A model generated the notes under the pieces. That model saw only the letters and a list, made by a program, of their open reading frames with translations, ran no database searches and was not told where the DNA came from. The translations under genes and the position numbers were made by a program. Shown one piece after another: positions 9,673 through 19,784 of a stretch of 64,000 nt of DNA. The number at the start of each line of letters is the position of its first letter. The stretch's first letter is position 1. Origin of the DNA: Anaeroplasma bactoclasticum (GTDB taxonomy: Bacteria; Bacillota_I; Bacilli_A; Acholeplasmatales; Anaeroplasmataceae). The stretch is taken from the NCBI RefSeq assembly GCF_003550015.1, contig NZ_QXEV01000010.1, positions 1 to 64,000 on the forward strand, read 5' to 3'.

Positions 9673-11337
9673 ATGAAGAGTGATGTTGTTAAAAAGGGCG
9701 TTGAAAGGGTTCCTAACCGTTCCTTGTTCAAGGCTTTAGGCTATACAGATGAAGAAATTGAAAGACCAATGATTGGTATTGTATGTGCAAAATCAGAAAT
9801 CGTACCTGGTCATATGTGGCTAGATAAGGTGGCTGAGGCCGTTAAAAGAGGTGTTTTAATGGCTGGTGGTACACCAATAGAGGTTCCTGCAATTGGTGTA
9901 TGCGATGGTATCGCAATGGGACATAAGGGAATGAAATATTCCTTAGTAACTAGAGAGCTTATTGCAGATTCTGTTGAATGTATGGCTGAAGCACATGCAT
10001 TTGATGGCTTAGTTTTAATTCCAAACTGCGACAAAATTGTACCAGGTATGCTAATGGGTGCATTAAGATTAAATCTACCTACAGTAGTTTGCTCTGGTGG
10101 ACCTATGCTTGCTGGTAGAGTAGCTGGTCATAAGACTTCACTTTCCTCAACATTTGAGGCAGTTGGTAAATTCTTAGCAGGAAAGATTACACAGGAAGAA
10201 TTAGATGAATATGAAAATAATTCATGTCCTGGTTGTGGCTCTTGCTCTGGTATGTATACCGCAAACTCTATGAACTGTATGTGTGAGGTTTTAGGTATCG
10301 CACTTCCTGGAAATGGAACAATTCCTGCAGCCTATGCTGAACGTATTCGTTTAGCTAAGCATGCAGGTATGCAGATTATGGAAATGGTAAAGAAGGATAT
10401 CAAGGCACGTGATATCGTAAATGAAAAATCCTTAAGAAATGCTTTAACTATGGATATGGTACTTGGTTGTTCTACAAATACTATGCTTCATTTGCCTGCA
10501 ATTGCACATGAGGCTGGTGTTCATATCGATTTAGATATGGCAAATAGTATTTCAGAGCATACTCCAAATCTATGCCATTTAGCTCCTGCAGGTCCTACAT
10601 ATATGGAGGATTTAAATGAAGCAGGTGGTATTCGTGCTGTAATGAATGAAGTATCCTCTTTAGGTATTTTAGATTTAGATTTAATGACTGTAACAGGTAA
10701 AACAATAAGAGAAAATATTGCTGGTGCAGTAAATAAGAATAAAGAAATCATCCGTCCTTTGGATAATCCATATTCAAAGACTGGTGGTATTGCTGTTTTA
10801 AAGGGTAATCTTGCTCCAAATGGCTGTGTTGTTAAAAGAGGTGCAGTTGCACCTGAGATGCTTAAGCATACTTGTGTAGCTAAGGTATATAATTCTGAAG
10901 AAGAAGCAATTGCTGCTATTGATGGTGGAAAGATTGAAAAGGGTGACATTGTTGTCATTCGTTATGAAGGTCCTAAGGGTGGCCCTGGTATGAGAGAAAT
11001 GCTTGCTCCTACATCAAGATTAGCTGGTATGGGGCTTGCAAGTGATGTTGCACTTATTACCGATGGTAGATTTAGTGGTGCAACTAGAGGTGCATCTATT
11101 GGTCATGTTTCCCCAGAAGCAGCTGAAGGTGGCCCTATTGCATTTGTAGAAAATGGCGATAAGATTGATATTGATATGATTGCATGTACAATCAAGCTTC
11201 TTGTATCTGATGAGGAATTAGCAAGAAGAAAGGCAAACTGGGTTGCACCAGAGCCAAAAATCAAGACTGGTTATTTGGCAAGATATGCTAAGCTTGTAAC
11301 AAATGCAGCTACAGGCGCAGTATTTAAAGATGAGTAA
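9673..11337 (+). CDS. ilvD: Dihydroxy-acid dehydratase
   Basis: 554 aa with AAAAGGGG before the ATG. It removes water from dihydroxyisovalerate and dihydroxymethylvalerate to give the 2-oxo acids of valine/leucine and isoleucine, using an Fe-S cluster and Mg2+. Cluster and metal-ligand segments are visible: [11 protein letters not shown] (about 115-125) and [17 protein letters not shown] (about 184-200). The C-terminal [20 protein letters not shown] is also diagnostic. Length is normal. Confidence 0.97.
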   Translation: MKSDVVKKGVERVPNRSLFKALGYTDEEIERPMIGIVCAKSEIVPGHMWLDKVAEAVKRGVLMAGGTPIEVPAIGVCDGIAMGHKGMKYSLVTRELIADSVECMAEAHAFDGLVLIPNCDKIVPGMLMGALRLNLPTVVCSGGPMLAGRVAGHKTSLSSTFEAVGKFLAGKITQEELDEYENNSCPGCGSCSGMYTANSMNCMCEVLGIALPGNGTIPAAYAERIRLAKHAGMQIMEMVKKDIKARDIVNEKSLRNALTMDMVLGCSTNTMLHLPAIAHEAGVHIDLDMANSISEHTPNLCHLAPAGPTYMEDLNEAGGIRAVMNEVSSLGILDLDLMTVTGKTIRENIAGAVNKNKEIIRPLDNPYSKTGGIAVLKGNLAPNGCVVKRGAVAPEMLKHTCVAKVYNSEEEAIAAIDGGKIEKGDIVVIRYEGPKGGPGMREMLAPTSRLAGMGLASDVALITDGRFSGATRGASIGHVSPEAAEGGPIAFVENGDKIDIDMIACTIKLLVSDEELARRKANWVAPEPKIKTGYLARYAKLVTNAATGAVFKDE

Positions 11338-11373
11338 ACAAATTATTTAAAACCTAGTAAGGGTGGTGTTGCT

Positions 11374-13047
11374 ATGAAACTTAATGGTTCACAAATCATA
11401 GTAAAATGTTTAATCGAGCAGGGCGTTGATGTAATATTTGGATATCCAGGCGGCGCAGTATTAAACATTTACGATGAATTATATAAAAATCAGGACAAAA
11501 TCCGTCATATCCTAACATCCCATGAACAGGGTGCATCTCATGCAGCTGATGGATATGCGAGATCAACAGGTAAGGTTGGTGTTGTGCTTGCAACTTCTGG
11601 TCCAGGCGCTACAAATTTAGTAACTGGTATTGCAACTGCATATATGGATTCCGTACCAATGGTTGCAATTACAGGTAACGTTGGTGTTTCATCCTTAGGT
11701 AAGGATTCCTTCCAAGAGGTTGATATTACTGGTATTACTATGCCTATTACAAAGCATAATTATATCGTAAAGGATATCAATAAGCTTGCTGAAACCTTCC
11801 GTGAAGCTTTCGCAATCGCAAGAAGTGGAAGACCTGGTCCAGTATTAATTGATATTCCAAAGAATATAACTGATCCAAAGTGTACTTGTGAATATGAGCC
11901 TGTAGAAATCGATACAAAGGTTATTGCTAAAAAGCTTCCTAAGGTTTCTGAGGATAAGATTAAAGAGGTTGCTGAGTTAATCAATAACGCAAAGCGTCCA
12001 TTTATATTTGCTGGTGGTGGTATCATTCGTGCTAATGCTAGTAAAGAATTAAATGAGCTTGCAACAATGATGGATATTCCAACTTGTACATCCTTAATGG
12101 GACTTGGCGCATTTGATCAAACAAATAAGCTATCTACAGGATTAGTAGGTATGCATGGTACAGTCGCATCGAATAAATGTATTGTAGAATGTGATTTATT
12201 ACTTGCCTTAGGTGTTAGATTTTCAGACCGTGTATTATCAAATCGTAAGCATTTTGCAGAAAATGCTAAGATTGTACAAGTAGATATTGATTTAGCTGAA
12301 ATTGATAAGAATATTCCAACCGATTATTCTTTAGTTATGGATGCAAAGGAATTCTTAGACCGTCTACTTCCTTATTTAAGACCAAAGAAGAATCCTATAT
12401 GGTTAGCCCTTGTAGATTCTTGGAAGAATATTTTTACAGAAAACCAAATGTCTTCTACATTAAAGCCTAGATTCTTTATGGAAGAAATCCAAAGAGCAAC
12501 GAATGGAGATTGCTATATTTGTACAGAAGTAGGTCAGCATCAGCTATGGGCTGCACAGTATTTTAAGTATACAAAACCAAATCGTTTAATGTCCTCTGGT
12601 GGACTTGGAACAATGGGCTATGGTATGGGTGCATCTATTGGTACACAAATTGCTCATCCAGAGGCAATGGTATTTAATATTGCTGGTGATGGTTCCTTCC
12701 GTATGAATCTAAATGAGCTATTAACTATTTCGAAATATAATCTTCCAGTATGTGTTGTTGTTGCGAATAACCAAGTACTAGGTATGGTACGTCAGTGGCA
12801 AACTGCATTCTATGAAAAGAGATATTCTCAAACAATACTAGATACTGTACTTGATTATGAAGCCTTAGCTAAGGCTATGGGAGTTGCTTATTATGAATGC
12901 TTCACAAGAGATGATTATTCAAAGGCAATAGAAGAAACTGTTAAGCTTCGTCGTCCTACATTAATTAATGCACATGTTGAAATTGATGAAAAGGTATTAC
13001 CAATGGTAGCACCAGGACATCAAATTGATGATATTATGCTAAAGTAA
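11374..13047 (+). CDS. ilvB: Acetolactate synthase, catalytic subunit
   Basis: 557 aa. This thiamine-diphosphate enzyme condenses two pyruvates (or pyruvate with 2-oxobutyrate) in the first common BCAA step. The N-terminal domain has the catalytic Glu in SHEQGASHAADGYARSTG. The central domain and FAD-type fold follow. The ThDP/Mg2+ motif begins at AGDGSFRMNLNEL and ends with the NN pair in VVANNQVLGMVRQWQ. It is the last gene of the operon, followed by a terminator. Its regulatory partner ilvN is the first gene. No ilvE or ilvA is seen in the window. Confidence 0.95.
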   Translation: MKLNGSQIIVKCLIEQGVDVIFGYPGGAVLNIYDELYKNQDKIRHILTSHEQGASHAADGYARSTGKVGVVLATSGPGATNLVTGIATAYMDSVPMVAITGNVGVSSLGKDSFQEVDITGITMPITKHNYIVKDINKLAETFREAFAIARSGRPGPVLIDIPKNITDPKCTCEYEPVEIDTKVIAKKLPKVSEDKIKEVAELINNAKRPFIFAGGGIIRANASKELNELATMMDIPTCTSLMGLGAFDQTNKLSTGLVGMHGTVASNKCIVECDLLLALGVRFSDRVLSNRKHFAENAKIVQVDIDLAEIDKNIPTDYSLVMDAKEFLDRLLPYLRPKKNPIWLALVDSWKNIFTENQMSSTLKPRFFMEEIQRATNGDCYICTEVGQHQLWAAQYFKYTKPNRLMSSGGLGTMGYGMGASIGTQIAHPEAMVFNIAGDGSFRMNLNELLTISKYNLPVCVVVANNQVLGMVRQWQTAFYEKRYSQTILDTVLDYEALAKAMGVAYYECFTRDDYSKAIEETVKLRRPTLINAHVEIDEKVLPMVAPGHQIDDIMLK

Positions 13048-13054
13048 AAAAAAT

Positions 13055-13078
13055 GACTACCTTTCGGTAGTCTTTTTT
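13055..13078 (+). terminator. Terminator of the ilv-leu operon
   Basis: GACTACC TTTC GGTAGTC hairpin followed by a T6 run just after ilvB. Confidence 0.85.
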
Positions 13079-13082
13079 GATG

Positions 13083-13106
13083 GAAAAAAGGGGCTTCACA
13101 GCCCCT
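13083..13106 (-). terminator. Terminator of leuA (minus strand)
   Basis: On the minus strand GGGGCTGTGAAGCCCC is followed by TTTTTT. It faces the ilvB terminator, giving a clean convergent junction. Confidence 0.85.
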
Positions 13107-13113
13107 AAATATT

Positions 13114-14772
13114 TTATTTATATTGGTTATTGATTGCAGAAACAAGTGCGTAAATAGATGCACAAATGATATCTTCGTGAATACCAGAACCCCAAGTTTC
13201 CTTATCGTTAAATTTAACAGATACAAAGGCAGCAGCTTCAGATTTTGATGTAGATTCAAGTGCGTGCTCGTTATAATTTGTTAATACATAATCTAAATTA
13301 TAACATTCCTTAATTGCGTTAGATACAGCATCAAGTCTACCTGAGCCTTCAGCTAAATAATCCTTACGAACTCCATTCCATTCTGTTGAAATCATTACCT
13401 TAAATAAATCTCCCTCACGAATGAAGTGATATTCTAGCATCTTAAGAGGAGTCTTAAGATTAACGAAGTTTTCAACGAATATAGTTTGTACATCAGAAGG
13501 AGTAAGCTCCTTATGTTCCTTATCGGATACATCCTTAACTGTATATCCAACAGTTTCTCTCATCTTTGGTGGAATGTTTAAGCCGAAGTTTGTTTCTAGA
13601 ATATATGCAATTCCACCCTTGCCAGATTGAGAATTAATACGAATTACATCGGCAGAGTATTCTCTTGAAACATCCTTTGGATCTAGTGGAAGATATGGAA
13701 CACTCCAAGTATCAAGCTTATTTGCCTTATGGTATTTCAAGCCTTTAGAAATAGCATCCTGGTGAGAACCACTAAATGCGGCAAATACGAATTTACCTGC
13801 ATATGGCTGTCTATCATAAACCTTCATTTCTGTAACAGATTCATATAATTTTATGATATCAGGAAGATTTGAAAAATCTAAGATAGGGTTAATACCATGT
13901 GTATACATATTAAGCGCTAGAGTGATGACATCTACATTACCTGTTCTTTCACCATTACCGAATAATGTACCCTCAATTCTATCTGCACCAGCAAGAAGAC
14001 CAAGCTCTGCATCTGCAACACCAGTTCCTCTATCATTATGTGGGTGTAGTGAAATTATTACAGAATCTCTTTTATTCATATATTTTGACATATATTCAAT
14101 TTGAGATGCATATACATGAGGAAGAGACATTTCAACTGTTGCAGGTAGATTAATGATTAGCTTGTGATTAGGAGTTGGCTTAAATACATCAATTACTGCA
14201 TTACAAACCTCAAGTGCGTAATCTGGTTCTGTGCCTGTGAAGGATTCTGGGGAATATTCATAATAAATATCACCCTTAGCCTCCTTGGCTAATTCTACAA
14301 GCATTTTAGCGCCTTCAACAGCGATTTCTTTAATTTCTTCCTTACTCTTTTTAAATACCTGCTCTCTTTGAGCTAAAGAAGTAGAGTTATATAAATGCAC
14401 GATGGCCTTCTTACAGCCCTCTAGTGCCTTAAAAGTCTTTTTGATGATATGAGGTCTTGCCTGAGTTAATACCTGAATAGTAACATCATCTGGAATTAAA
14501 TCCCCATCAATTAGAGTTCTTAAGAACTCATATTCTGTTTCACTTGCTGCAGGGAAGCCTACCTCAATTTCCTTAAATCCAATTTGAACTAAGAGCTTGA
14601 AGAATTCTACTTTCTGGTCTAGTGACATAGGTTTGATTAAAGATTGATTACCATCTCTTAAATCAACGCTACACCAAATAGGCGCTTTATCGATATATTC
14701 CTTTTTTACCCAATCATAACAGGGTACGGGTGGCATAAAATAGCCTCTGAAATACTTTTCGTATCCTTTCAT
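13114..14772 (-). CDS. leuA: 2-isopropylmalate synthase (long, type 2)
   Basis: 552 aa, minus strand, ATG preceded by TTGGAGG. It condenses 2-oxoisovalerate with acetyl-CoA, the committed step of leucine synthesis. The start includes YFMPPVPCYDW, then APIWCSVDLRDGNQSL with the metal-binding Asp, FKEIEVGFPAASETEYEFLR, and ISLHPHNDRGTGVADAEL with the His ligands. These fit the actinobacterial/fungal-type LeuA (TIGR00970-like). The C-terminal region from about 430 is the leucine-sensing regulatory domain. It faces the ilv-leu operon and has its own promoter, so leucine flux can be set apart from the cimA route. Confidence 0.93.
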   Translation of the reverse strand: MKGYEKYFRGYFMPPVPCYDWVKKEYIDKAPIWCSVDLRDGNQSLIKPMSLDQKVEFFKLLVQIGFKEIEVGFPAASETEYEFLRTLIDGDLIPDDVTIQVLTQARPHIIKKTFKALEGCKKAIVHLYNSTSLAQREQVFKKSKEEIKEIAVEGAKMLVELAKEAKGDIYYEYSPESFTGTEPDYALEVCNAVIDVFKPTPNHKLIINLPATVEMSLPHVYASQIEYMSKYMNKRDSVIISLHPHNDRGTGVADAELGLLAGADRIEGTLFGNGERTGNVDVITLALNMYTHGINPILDFSNLPDIIKLYESVTEMKVYDRQPYAGKFVFAAFSGSHQDAISKGLKYHKANKLDTWSVPYLPLDPKDVSREYSADVIRINSQSGKGGIAYILETNFGLNIPPKMRETVGYTVKDVSDKEHKELTPSDVQTIFVENFVNLKTPLKMLEYHFIREGDLFKVMISTEWNGVRKDYLAEGSGRLDAVSNAIKECYNLDYVLTNYNEHALESTSKSEAAAFVSVKFNDKETWGSGIHEDIICASIYALVSAINNQYK

Positions 14773-14821
14773 AATAATCCTCCAATACTTTTCCTTAAAT
14801 TTATAAATAAATTTATATATA

Positions 14822-14850
14822 ATTATAACAAAAGTTCATATCCTAGTCAA
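14822..14850 (-). promoter_or_regulatory. Promoter of leuA (minus strand)
   Basis: Minus-strand TTGACT (complement of 14845-14850), 17 bases, TATAAT (complement of 14822-14827), about 50 bases before the leuA start. Confidence 0.65.
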
Positions 14851-14954
14851 TTTTATCGAACAAAATATATTAAAATAGCGCTTTTATACATATATTTCAT
14901 TATTATTGTCTTTTAAAATCAATTGGGAAATATATAGAATATATATTTTTCTTT

Positions 14955-14982
14955 TTGACTTTTCCTTTTTATATGGTATTAT
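14955..14982 (+). promoter_or_regulatory. Promoter of the ABC-F / methyltransferase unit
   Basis: TTGACT (14955-14960), 16 bases, TATTAT (14977-14982), about 40 bases before the ABC-F start. Confidence 0.65.
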
Positions 14983-15024
14983 CTACTTGTTGAATTTTTA
15001 AGTAATTGATTTGGAGTTGAAAAA

Positions 15025-16578
15025 ATGAGTGTATTAAAGTGTTCTAATGTTTCCTTTTCCTTTGGAAACCGTACAATTTTAGAGAATGCTTCCTTTGTTA
15101 TGCAAAAGGGAGAACACATTGGTTTAATTGGTTTAAATGGTGAAGGTAAATCCACATTCATTAAAATGATCACTGGTGAATTAACACCAGACGATGGAAA
15201 GATTGAATGGTGTAAAAGAATTACAACTGGCTATTTAGATCAGTATACTACCCTAACTAAAGGCAAAACCATTCGTGATGTATTAAGAGAAGCATTCCAG
15301 CATATGTATGACATTGAAGCTGAAATGAATTCCTTATATGAAAAAATGTGTGATGCCACAGAAGAGGAAATGAATCAATACCTAGAGGACACTGGTGAAA
15401 TGCAATCCTTACTTGAGTCTTCAGGATTCTACACTCTAGATGCAACAATCGAAGAGGTTGCTAATGGCTTAGGCTTAGGGGATATTGGACTTGACCATGA
15501 TGTATCTAATCTATCTGGTGGTCAAAGAAGTAAGGTATTACTTACTAAGCTTATTTTAGCTAAGCCAATGATTTTAATATTAGATGAGCCTACGAACTTC
15601 TTAGATGAGGAACAAATTAATTGGTTAACTAATTATTTAGCAAATTATGAGAATGCATTCTTATTAGTATCTCATGATGTTCCATTCCTAAATAAGGTTG
15701 TTAATGTCATTTATCATATGGAAGATGGCACATTAACAAGATATAGTGGTAATTATGACCAGTATATGCAAATGTATGAAATTGAAAAAAGAAATCAAAA
15801 TGTTGCGTATGAAAAACAACAAAAGGAAATCCGAGATTTAAAGGAATTTATTAATAAAAATAAAGCGAGAGTTGCAACTACAGACTTAGCCAAATCTAGA
15901 CAAAGAAGACTAGATAAAATGGAAATCATTGATAAGGCAAAAGAGGTTATTAAACCAAATTTCAAATTTAAAGAATGTGGTGCTTCTGGTAAATTTGTAT
16001 TTGTTGCTGAAAATTTAGTTATTGGGTATAATGAACCATTAACGAAGCCTGTTAATTTTACAATTGAGCGTGGTCAAAAGGTAGTAATTAAGGGTGCGAA
16101 TGGTATTGGTAAATCTACCCTACTTAAAACATTACTAGGTATTTTAAAGCCATTAAGTGGTAAATGTGAAATGGATTATAATGTTCATTATGGATATTTC
16201 GCTCAGGAAGAGGAATATTCCGATAAAACAGCTCACCAAGAGGTTTGGGATATGTACCCTGCCATGACGAATGCTGAGGTTCGTGGTGCACTTGCCGCTT
16301 GTGGCTTAACAAAGGAAAAGATTGAATCTATGATGGTTGTATTATCTGGTGGAGAGGCTGCCAAGGTAAGACTTTGTAAAATTATGCTAAAAGAATGTAA
16401 TACATTAATCCTAGATGAGCCTACCAACCATTTGGATGTTTATGCTAAAGAATCCTTAAAGGAAGCAGTTAAAGCATTTAAAGGAACTGTTGTTCTTGTA
16501 TCTCATGAACCAGAGTTTTATAATGATATTGCAACAGATATTTTAAATGCAGAGGATTGGACAACAAAAATATTATAG
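15025..16578 (+). CDS. ABC-F family ATPase (YbiT-like)
   Basis: 517 aa with two ATP-binding domains and no membrane segments. Domain 1 has Walker A GLNGEGKST (about 37-45), signature LSGGQRSK and Walker B LILDEPTNFLD. Domain 2 has GANGIGKST, signature LSGGEAAKV and LILDEPTNHLD. The linker between them is charged (EKRNQNVAYEKQQKEIR and onward), as in ABC-F proteins that act at the ribosomal E site. Family roles include translation factors and antibiotic-target protection. The layout and length fit the housekeeping YbiT-type more than a resistance type, but the exact subfamily is an inference. A 23S rRNA methyltransferase gene follows 11 bases later. Confidence 0.88.
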   Translation: MSVLKCSNVSFSFGNRTILENASFVMQKGEHIGLIGLNGEGKSTFIKMITGELTPDDGKIEWCKRITTGYLDQYTTLTKGKTIRDVLREAFQHMYDIEAEMNSLYEKMCDATEEEMNQYLEDTGEMQSLLESSGFYTLDATIEEVANGLGLGDIGLDHDVSNLSGGQRSKVLLTKLILAKPMILILDEPTNFLDEEQINWLTNYLANYENAFLLVSHDVPFLNKVVNVIYHMEDGTLTRYSGNYDQYMQMYEIEKRNQNVAYEKQQKEIRDLKEFINKNKARVATTDLAKSRQRRLDKMEIIDKAKEVIKPNFKFKECGASGKFVFVAENLVIGYNEPLTKPVNFTIERGQKVVIKGANGIGKSTLLKTLLGILKPLSGKCEMDYNVHYGYFAQEEEYSDKTAHQEVWDMYPAMTNAEVRGALAACGLTKEKIESMMVVLSGGEAAKVRLCKIMLKECNTLILDEPTNHLDVYAKESLKEAVKAFKGTVVLVSHEPEFYNDIATDILNAEDWTTKIL

Positions 16579-16589
16579 GAGCTGATAAA

Positions 16590-18101
16590 ATGGCATTAAA
16601 GGAGTTTAAAAATGTATCTGTAGGATATATTCCGGATACTGAAATTGAATTAAATAAAAAGAAATATAAAATCCATGATGTCATTAATGGCGAGGATATT
16701 TTAGTTGATACAGATAAAAATTATCCTACTTTAAGTAAAGTATTAAAGCCATCAAAGGATAGAATCTACGATGGATGTCCATATCAAGCAGAATGTGGTG
16801 GTTGTCAATTTCAGCATGTAAGCTATGAATATGAAAAGAAGCTAAAGGAAAAATACCTAAATGATTTATTTAAGCCCTTTGACTTACCATATATAAAGCT
16901 TGTATCAGGGGATTCTCCACTTCATTATAGAAATAAATGTCAAATGACATATAAGCTATCTAAAACTAAAAAGGTTGTTTGTGGCTTATATGAAGAATAT
17001 TCTCATAAAATAGTAACAATTAGCAATTGCTTATTACAAGCAAATGAAGCAAATCATGTCATTGAGGCATTAAATAAGGTCTTAACTAAAAATAAAATAA
17101 GACCTTATGATGAAAAAACTAGAGAAGGTAACCTAAGACATGTTTACATTCGTTATGGTTTTAATTCTAAAGAAATAATGGTTGTATTAGTTACGAATGG
17201 AGAAATGTTTCCAGGAAGAAATAATGTAGTAACCGACTTAAAGAAATTAAATTTAGGCATAACTACTATAGTTCAAAATTATAATTCTAGAGATACATCC
17301 ATAGTTCTTGGAGATAAGGAAAAGGTCATTTATGGTCCAGGCTATATTTATGAATTTGTAGGTGGCTATAAATTTAAAATCTCTGGTACATCCTTCTTCC
17401 AAATTAATACCATTGGAATGGAAAAGCTATATAATTTAGCCTTAGAAAAGGCTGAAATTAAAAATACAGATTTTGTCATTGATGCATACTGTGGAGTAGG
17501 TACTATTTCTATTTTTGCATCCAAATATGCAAAAAAGGTAATTGGTGTTGAATTAAATAAAAATGCCATTCAGGATGCTAAAATAAATGCCAAAATTAAC
17601 AATATTACCAATGTAGATTTTATTGCAGATGATGCTACAAATTATATGACTCATTTAGCTAAGGATAGAGTTAAATGTGATGTTGTATTAATGGACCCAC
17701 CAAGAGATGGATCAACTAAAGCATTTATTAATGCTATTAATTACTTAGGCGCAAGAAAGGTAGTATATGTATCTTGTAATGCGGAAACATTAAAAAGAGA
17801 CCTATATCTATTTTCGGAAAATGATTATGTAGTTAAATCCATTACTGCAGTTGACATGTTCCCAAGAACTCTTCACACAGAATGTGTTGCGGTACTTGAA
17901 AAGGATTCAGAACTAGAATCCTTAGAAAAGCTATCTAAAATAAGTAAAAATGGTGGCAATGTTTTAGATGAATTAAATAAAAAGAATAAGAATAATTCAA
18001 ATAAAATGAGAGTCATTCCTAAAGCAGATATAGAAATGATGAGAGAAGACCAGTATGAAAGAACTGGTAAAATATCTAGTAAAAAATATAAAAAATACTA
18101 A
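16590..18101 (+). CDS. rlmD: 23S rRNA (uracil-5-)-methyltransferase, RlmD/RumA family
   Basis: 503 aa. ATG 16590 is chosen because ATAGGAG (16574-16580) precedes it; the earlier in-frame ATG overlaps the ABC-F gene. It transfers methyl from SAM to C5 of a 23S rRNA uridine. A short OLD/TRAM-like N-terminal region precedes the [4Fe-4S] site, with Cys63, Cys69 and Cys72 in CPYQAECGGC and a later Cys in ISNCLL. The SAM motif is DAYCGVGTISIF and DPPRDG follows. The catalytic Cys is in VYVSCNAETLKRDL. The last 60 or so residues are a Lys/Asn-rich tail beyond the normal end, of unknown purpose. It forms an operon with the ABC-F gene. Confidence 0.88.
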   Translation: MALKEFKNVSVGYIPDTEIELNKKKYKIHDVINGEDILVDTDKNYPTLSKVLKPSKDRIYDGCPYQAECGGCQFQHVSYEYEKKLKEKYLNDLFKPFDLPYIKLVSGDSPLHYRNKCQMTYKLSKTKKVVCGLYEEYSHKIVTISNCLLQANEANHVIEALNKVLTKNKIRPYDEKTREGNLRHVYIRYGFNSKEIMVVLVTNGEMFPGRNNVVTDLKKLNLGITTIVQNYNSRDTSIVLGDKEKVIYGPGYIYEFVGGYKFKISGTSFFQINTIGMEKLYNLALEKAEIKNTDFVIDAYCGVGTISIFASKYAKKVIGVELNKNAIQDAKINAKINNITNVDFIADDATNYMTHLAKDRVKCDVVLMDPPRDGSTKAFINAINYLGARKVVYVSCNAETLKRDLYLFSENDYVVKSITAVDMFPRTLHTECVAVLEKDSELESLEKLSKISKNGGNVLDELNKKNKNNSNKMRVIPKADIEMMREDQYERTGKISSKKYKKY

Positions 18102-18110
18102 GAATGTATA

Positions 18111-18148
18111 AAGACCAATTGTTATTACACCAACAATTTGGTCTTTTT
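18111..18148 (+). terminator. Rho-independent terminator
   Basis: AAGACCAA-TTGTT paired with AACAA-TTTGGTCTT across a short loop, then TTTTTT. Confidence 0.85.
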
Positions 18149-18204
18149 TCATGTTATAATTAATTTATGTTTAGGTGTGAATTATCAAAGAAGAAGGTGA
18201 CTGT

Positions 18205-18645
18205 ATGGGACTAATTGATTTGGCAAGTAGTAATTCTTTTTGGAGAGGTATTGATTATTATCAATCAAAAAAAGTTAAGAATGTTAAAAAAACTAGTGAT
18301 TTGGAATTTGATTCAATTGTAAGTGGAACAGAAGAATATATGGTTCATATTGATTTGAATCATCCAAGAAAATCAACATGCACTTGTCCTTTTGCAGAGG
18401 GTAGAAGGGTAATATGTAAGCATATGGTTGCTACATATTTCACAATTTACCCGGAAGAAGCTGAAAGAATTATTAAAGAACAAGAAGAATACGAAGAGGA
18501 ACAAGAAAGGATATTTGATGAACATTTAAACGAGGTTAGAGAATATGTTGATAGTCTAACAGAAGATGAAGTTAGGGCAATGTTAATTAATAAATTAATG
18601 GATGAATGGTATGATGACGACGATGATGATTATTATGGGTGGTAA
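18205..18645 (+). CDS. SWIM zinc finger protein
   Basis: 146 aa, with AAGAAGGTGACTGT before the ATG and a TATAAT at 18155-18160. Residues 59-73 (CTCPFAEGRRVICKH) form a C-x-C-x9-C-x-H SWIM zinc site, a motif used for DNA or protein contacts. The N-terminal 55 residues are basic and the C-terminus is very acidic, ending in a run of Asp and Tyr. Similar small SWIM proteins in Bacillota have no assigned role. The radical SAM gene that follows starts 41 bases after the stop and may share its transcript. Confidence 0.75.
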   Translation: MGLIDLASSNSFWRGIDYYQSKKVKNVKKTSDLEFDSIVSGTEEYMVHIDLNHPRKSTCTCPFAEGRRVICKHMVATYFTIYPEEAERIIKEQEEYEEEQERIFDEHLNEVREYVDSLTEDEVRAMLINKLMDEWYDDDDDDYYGW

Positions 18646-18686
18646 TAGATTCGTATAACTCTCATAATAGTATAAAGGAAATAAAA

Positions 18687-19676
18687 ATGAAACAATTATT
18701 AGATAAACATATAAATTTAGTTGTAGACATGCATGGATGTCCCAATAGGTGCATGCACTGCTGGCTTGGTGATGTTCCAAATAACATAATACCTGATGCG
18801 ATGGATTTAAAAATAGTAAATCGATTTAAAGAATATTTTAAGGATGTAACCTTTTATAGCTGGTTAAGAGAACCAGATTTCTTTCAAGATTATAAAAATA
18901 GATGGACTTTGGATAATGAATTATCTAATACAAAGCCTAATAGGTTTGAGCTTGCATCATTTTATAAGATTGTAAGAGATATAAACTATGTTAAATTCTT
19001 AAAGGAAGTTGGAACTAAAAAGGTTCAGTTAACCTTCTTTGGCATGGAAGAATTAACTGATAAATATATTGGAAGAAAAGGAGCCTTTAATGAGCTTTTA
19101 CTTGCAACAACTATTTTACAAGAAAATGATATATCTCCTAGATGGCAAATATTCATTAATGAAGAAAATAAAGATGAAATATTAGATGTAATACATATTG
19201 CAAAAAATAATAATGTTAAGGATATCTTTATACATGCAGGATCCTGTGATGGCAATAATAGAAAGCTATATGATATAAGAATAAATAAAGAGGATATCTA
19301 TAAAGAATTAATTCCTTATTATTTAGACTATAATGAATTATTAACAGAAAAGGAATGCTATAAATTATTAGAAAATGATAATAGCTATTTTATACCTGAT
19401 TCTAGTGAATTAGTAATAAATATAACTTCAGATTATAATATGTATTTCAATTACACTAATCCAAGTAAAAAGTGGAGAATAGGTAATGTATTTGATGATA
19501 ATTTTGAAGAAATTGTAAATAGAATTATAAATAAAGATATAGAGGCAATACGTATTGCAAAATCTATTCCTATAAAGGATTTAGTTAAAAAATATGGAAA
19601 TTATAATTCGAATAGGGTATTCTTTTTAGATGATTATAAAATGTATTTATTAAATAATGAATTAAATAATAATTAA
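18687..19676 (+). CDS. Radical SAM protein of unknown substrate
   Basis: 329 aa. ATG 18687 is chosen because AAAGGAAA lies just upstream and the iron-sulfur motif then sits near the N-terminus as usual. Cys18, Cys22 and Cys25 (CPNRCMHC) are the C-x3-C-x2-C ligands of the SAM-cleaving [4Fe-4S] cluster. The rest looks like a partial TIM barrel, with QLTFFGMEELTDKYIG and DIFIHAGSCDGN. No extra SPASM-type cysteine cluster is evident at the C-terminus. No RiPP precursor or obvious substrate gene is adjacent. A terminator follows. Confidence 0.8.
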   Translation: MKQLLDKHINLVVDMHGCPNRCMHCWLGDVPNNIIPDAMDLKIVNRFKEYFKDVTFYSWLREPDFFQDYKNRWTLDNELSNTKPNRFELASFYKIVRDINYVKFLKEVGTKKVQLTFFGMEELTDKYIGRKGAFNELLLATTILQENDISPRWQIFINEENKDEILDVIHIAKNNNVKDIFIHAGSCDGNNRKLYDIRINKEDIYKELIPYYLDYNELLTEKECYKLLENDNSYFIPDSSELVINITSDYNMYFNYTNPSKKWRIGNVFDDNFEEIVNRIINKDIEAIRIAKSIPIKDLVKKYGNYNSNRVFFLDDYKMYLLNNELNNN

Positions 19677-19682
19677 ACATAT

Positions 19683-19717
19683 CTCCATAAGTACAAATGA
19701 ATACTTATGGAGTTTTT
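19683..19717 (+). terminator. Rho-independent terminator
   Basis: CTCCATAAGTA / TACTTATGGAG, an 11-bp stem followed by TTTTT. Confidence 0.85.
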
Positions 19718-19784
19718 ATTACAGTATTCATTTCTATTTTTATAAAAATAGTGTAAAATTAAAGAAATAAAGGAAGTGATTCCC

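Noticed and set aside
18205-19676. RiPP cluster from the SWIM protein and radical SAM enzyme
   Set aside because: The SWIM protein is a zinc-binding protein rather than a precursor, and no RRE, peptidase or exporter is nearby.
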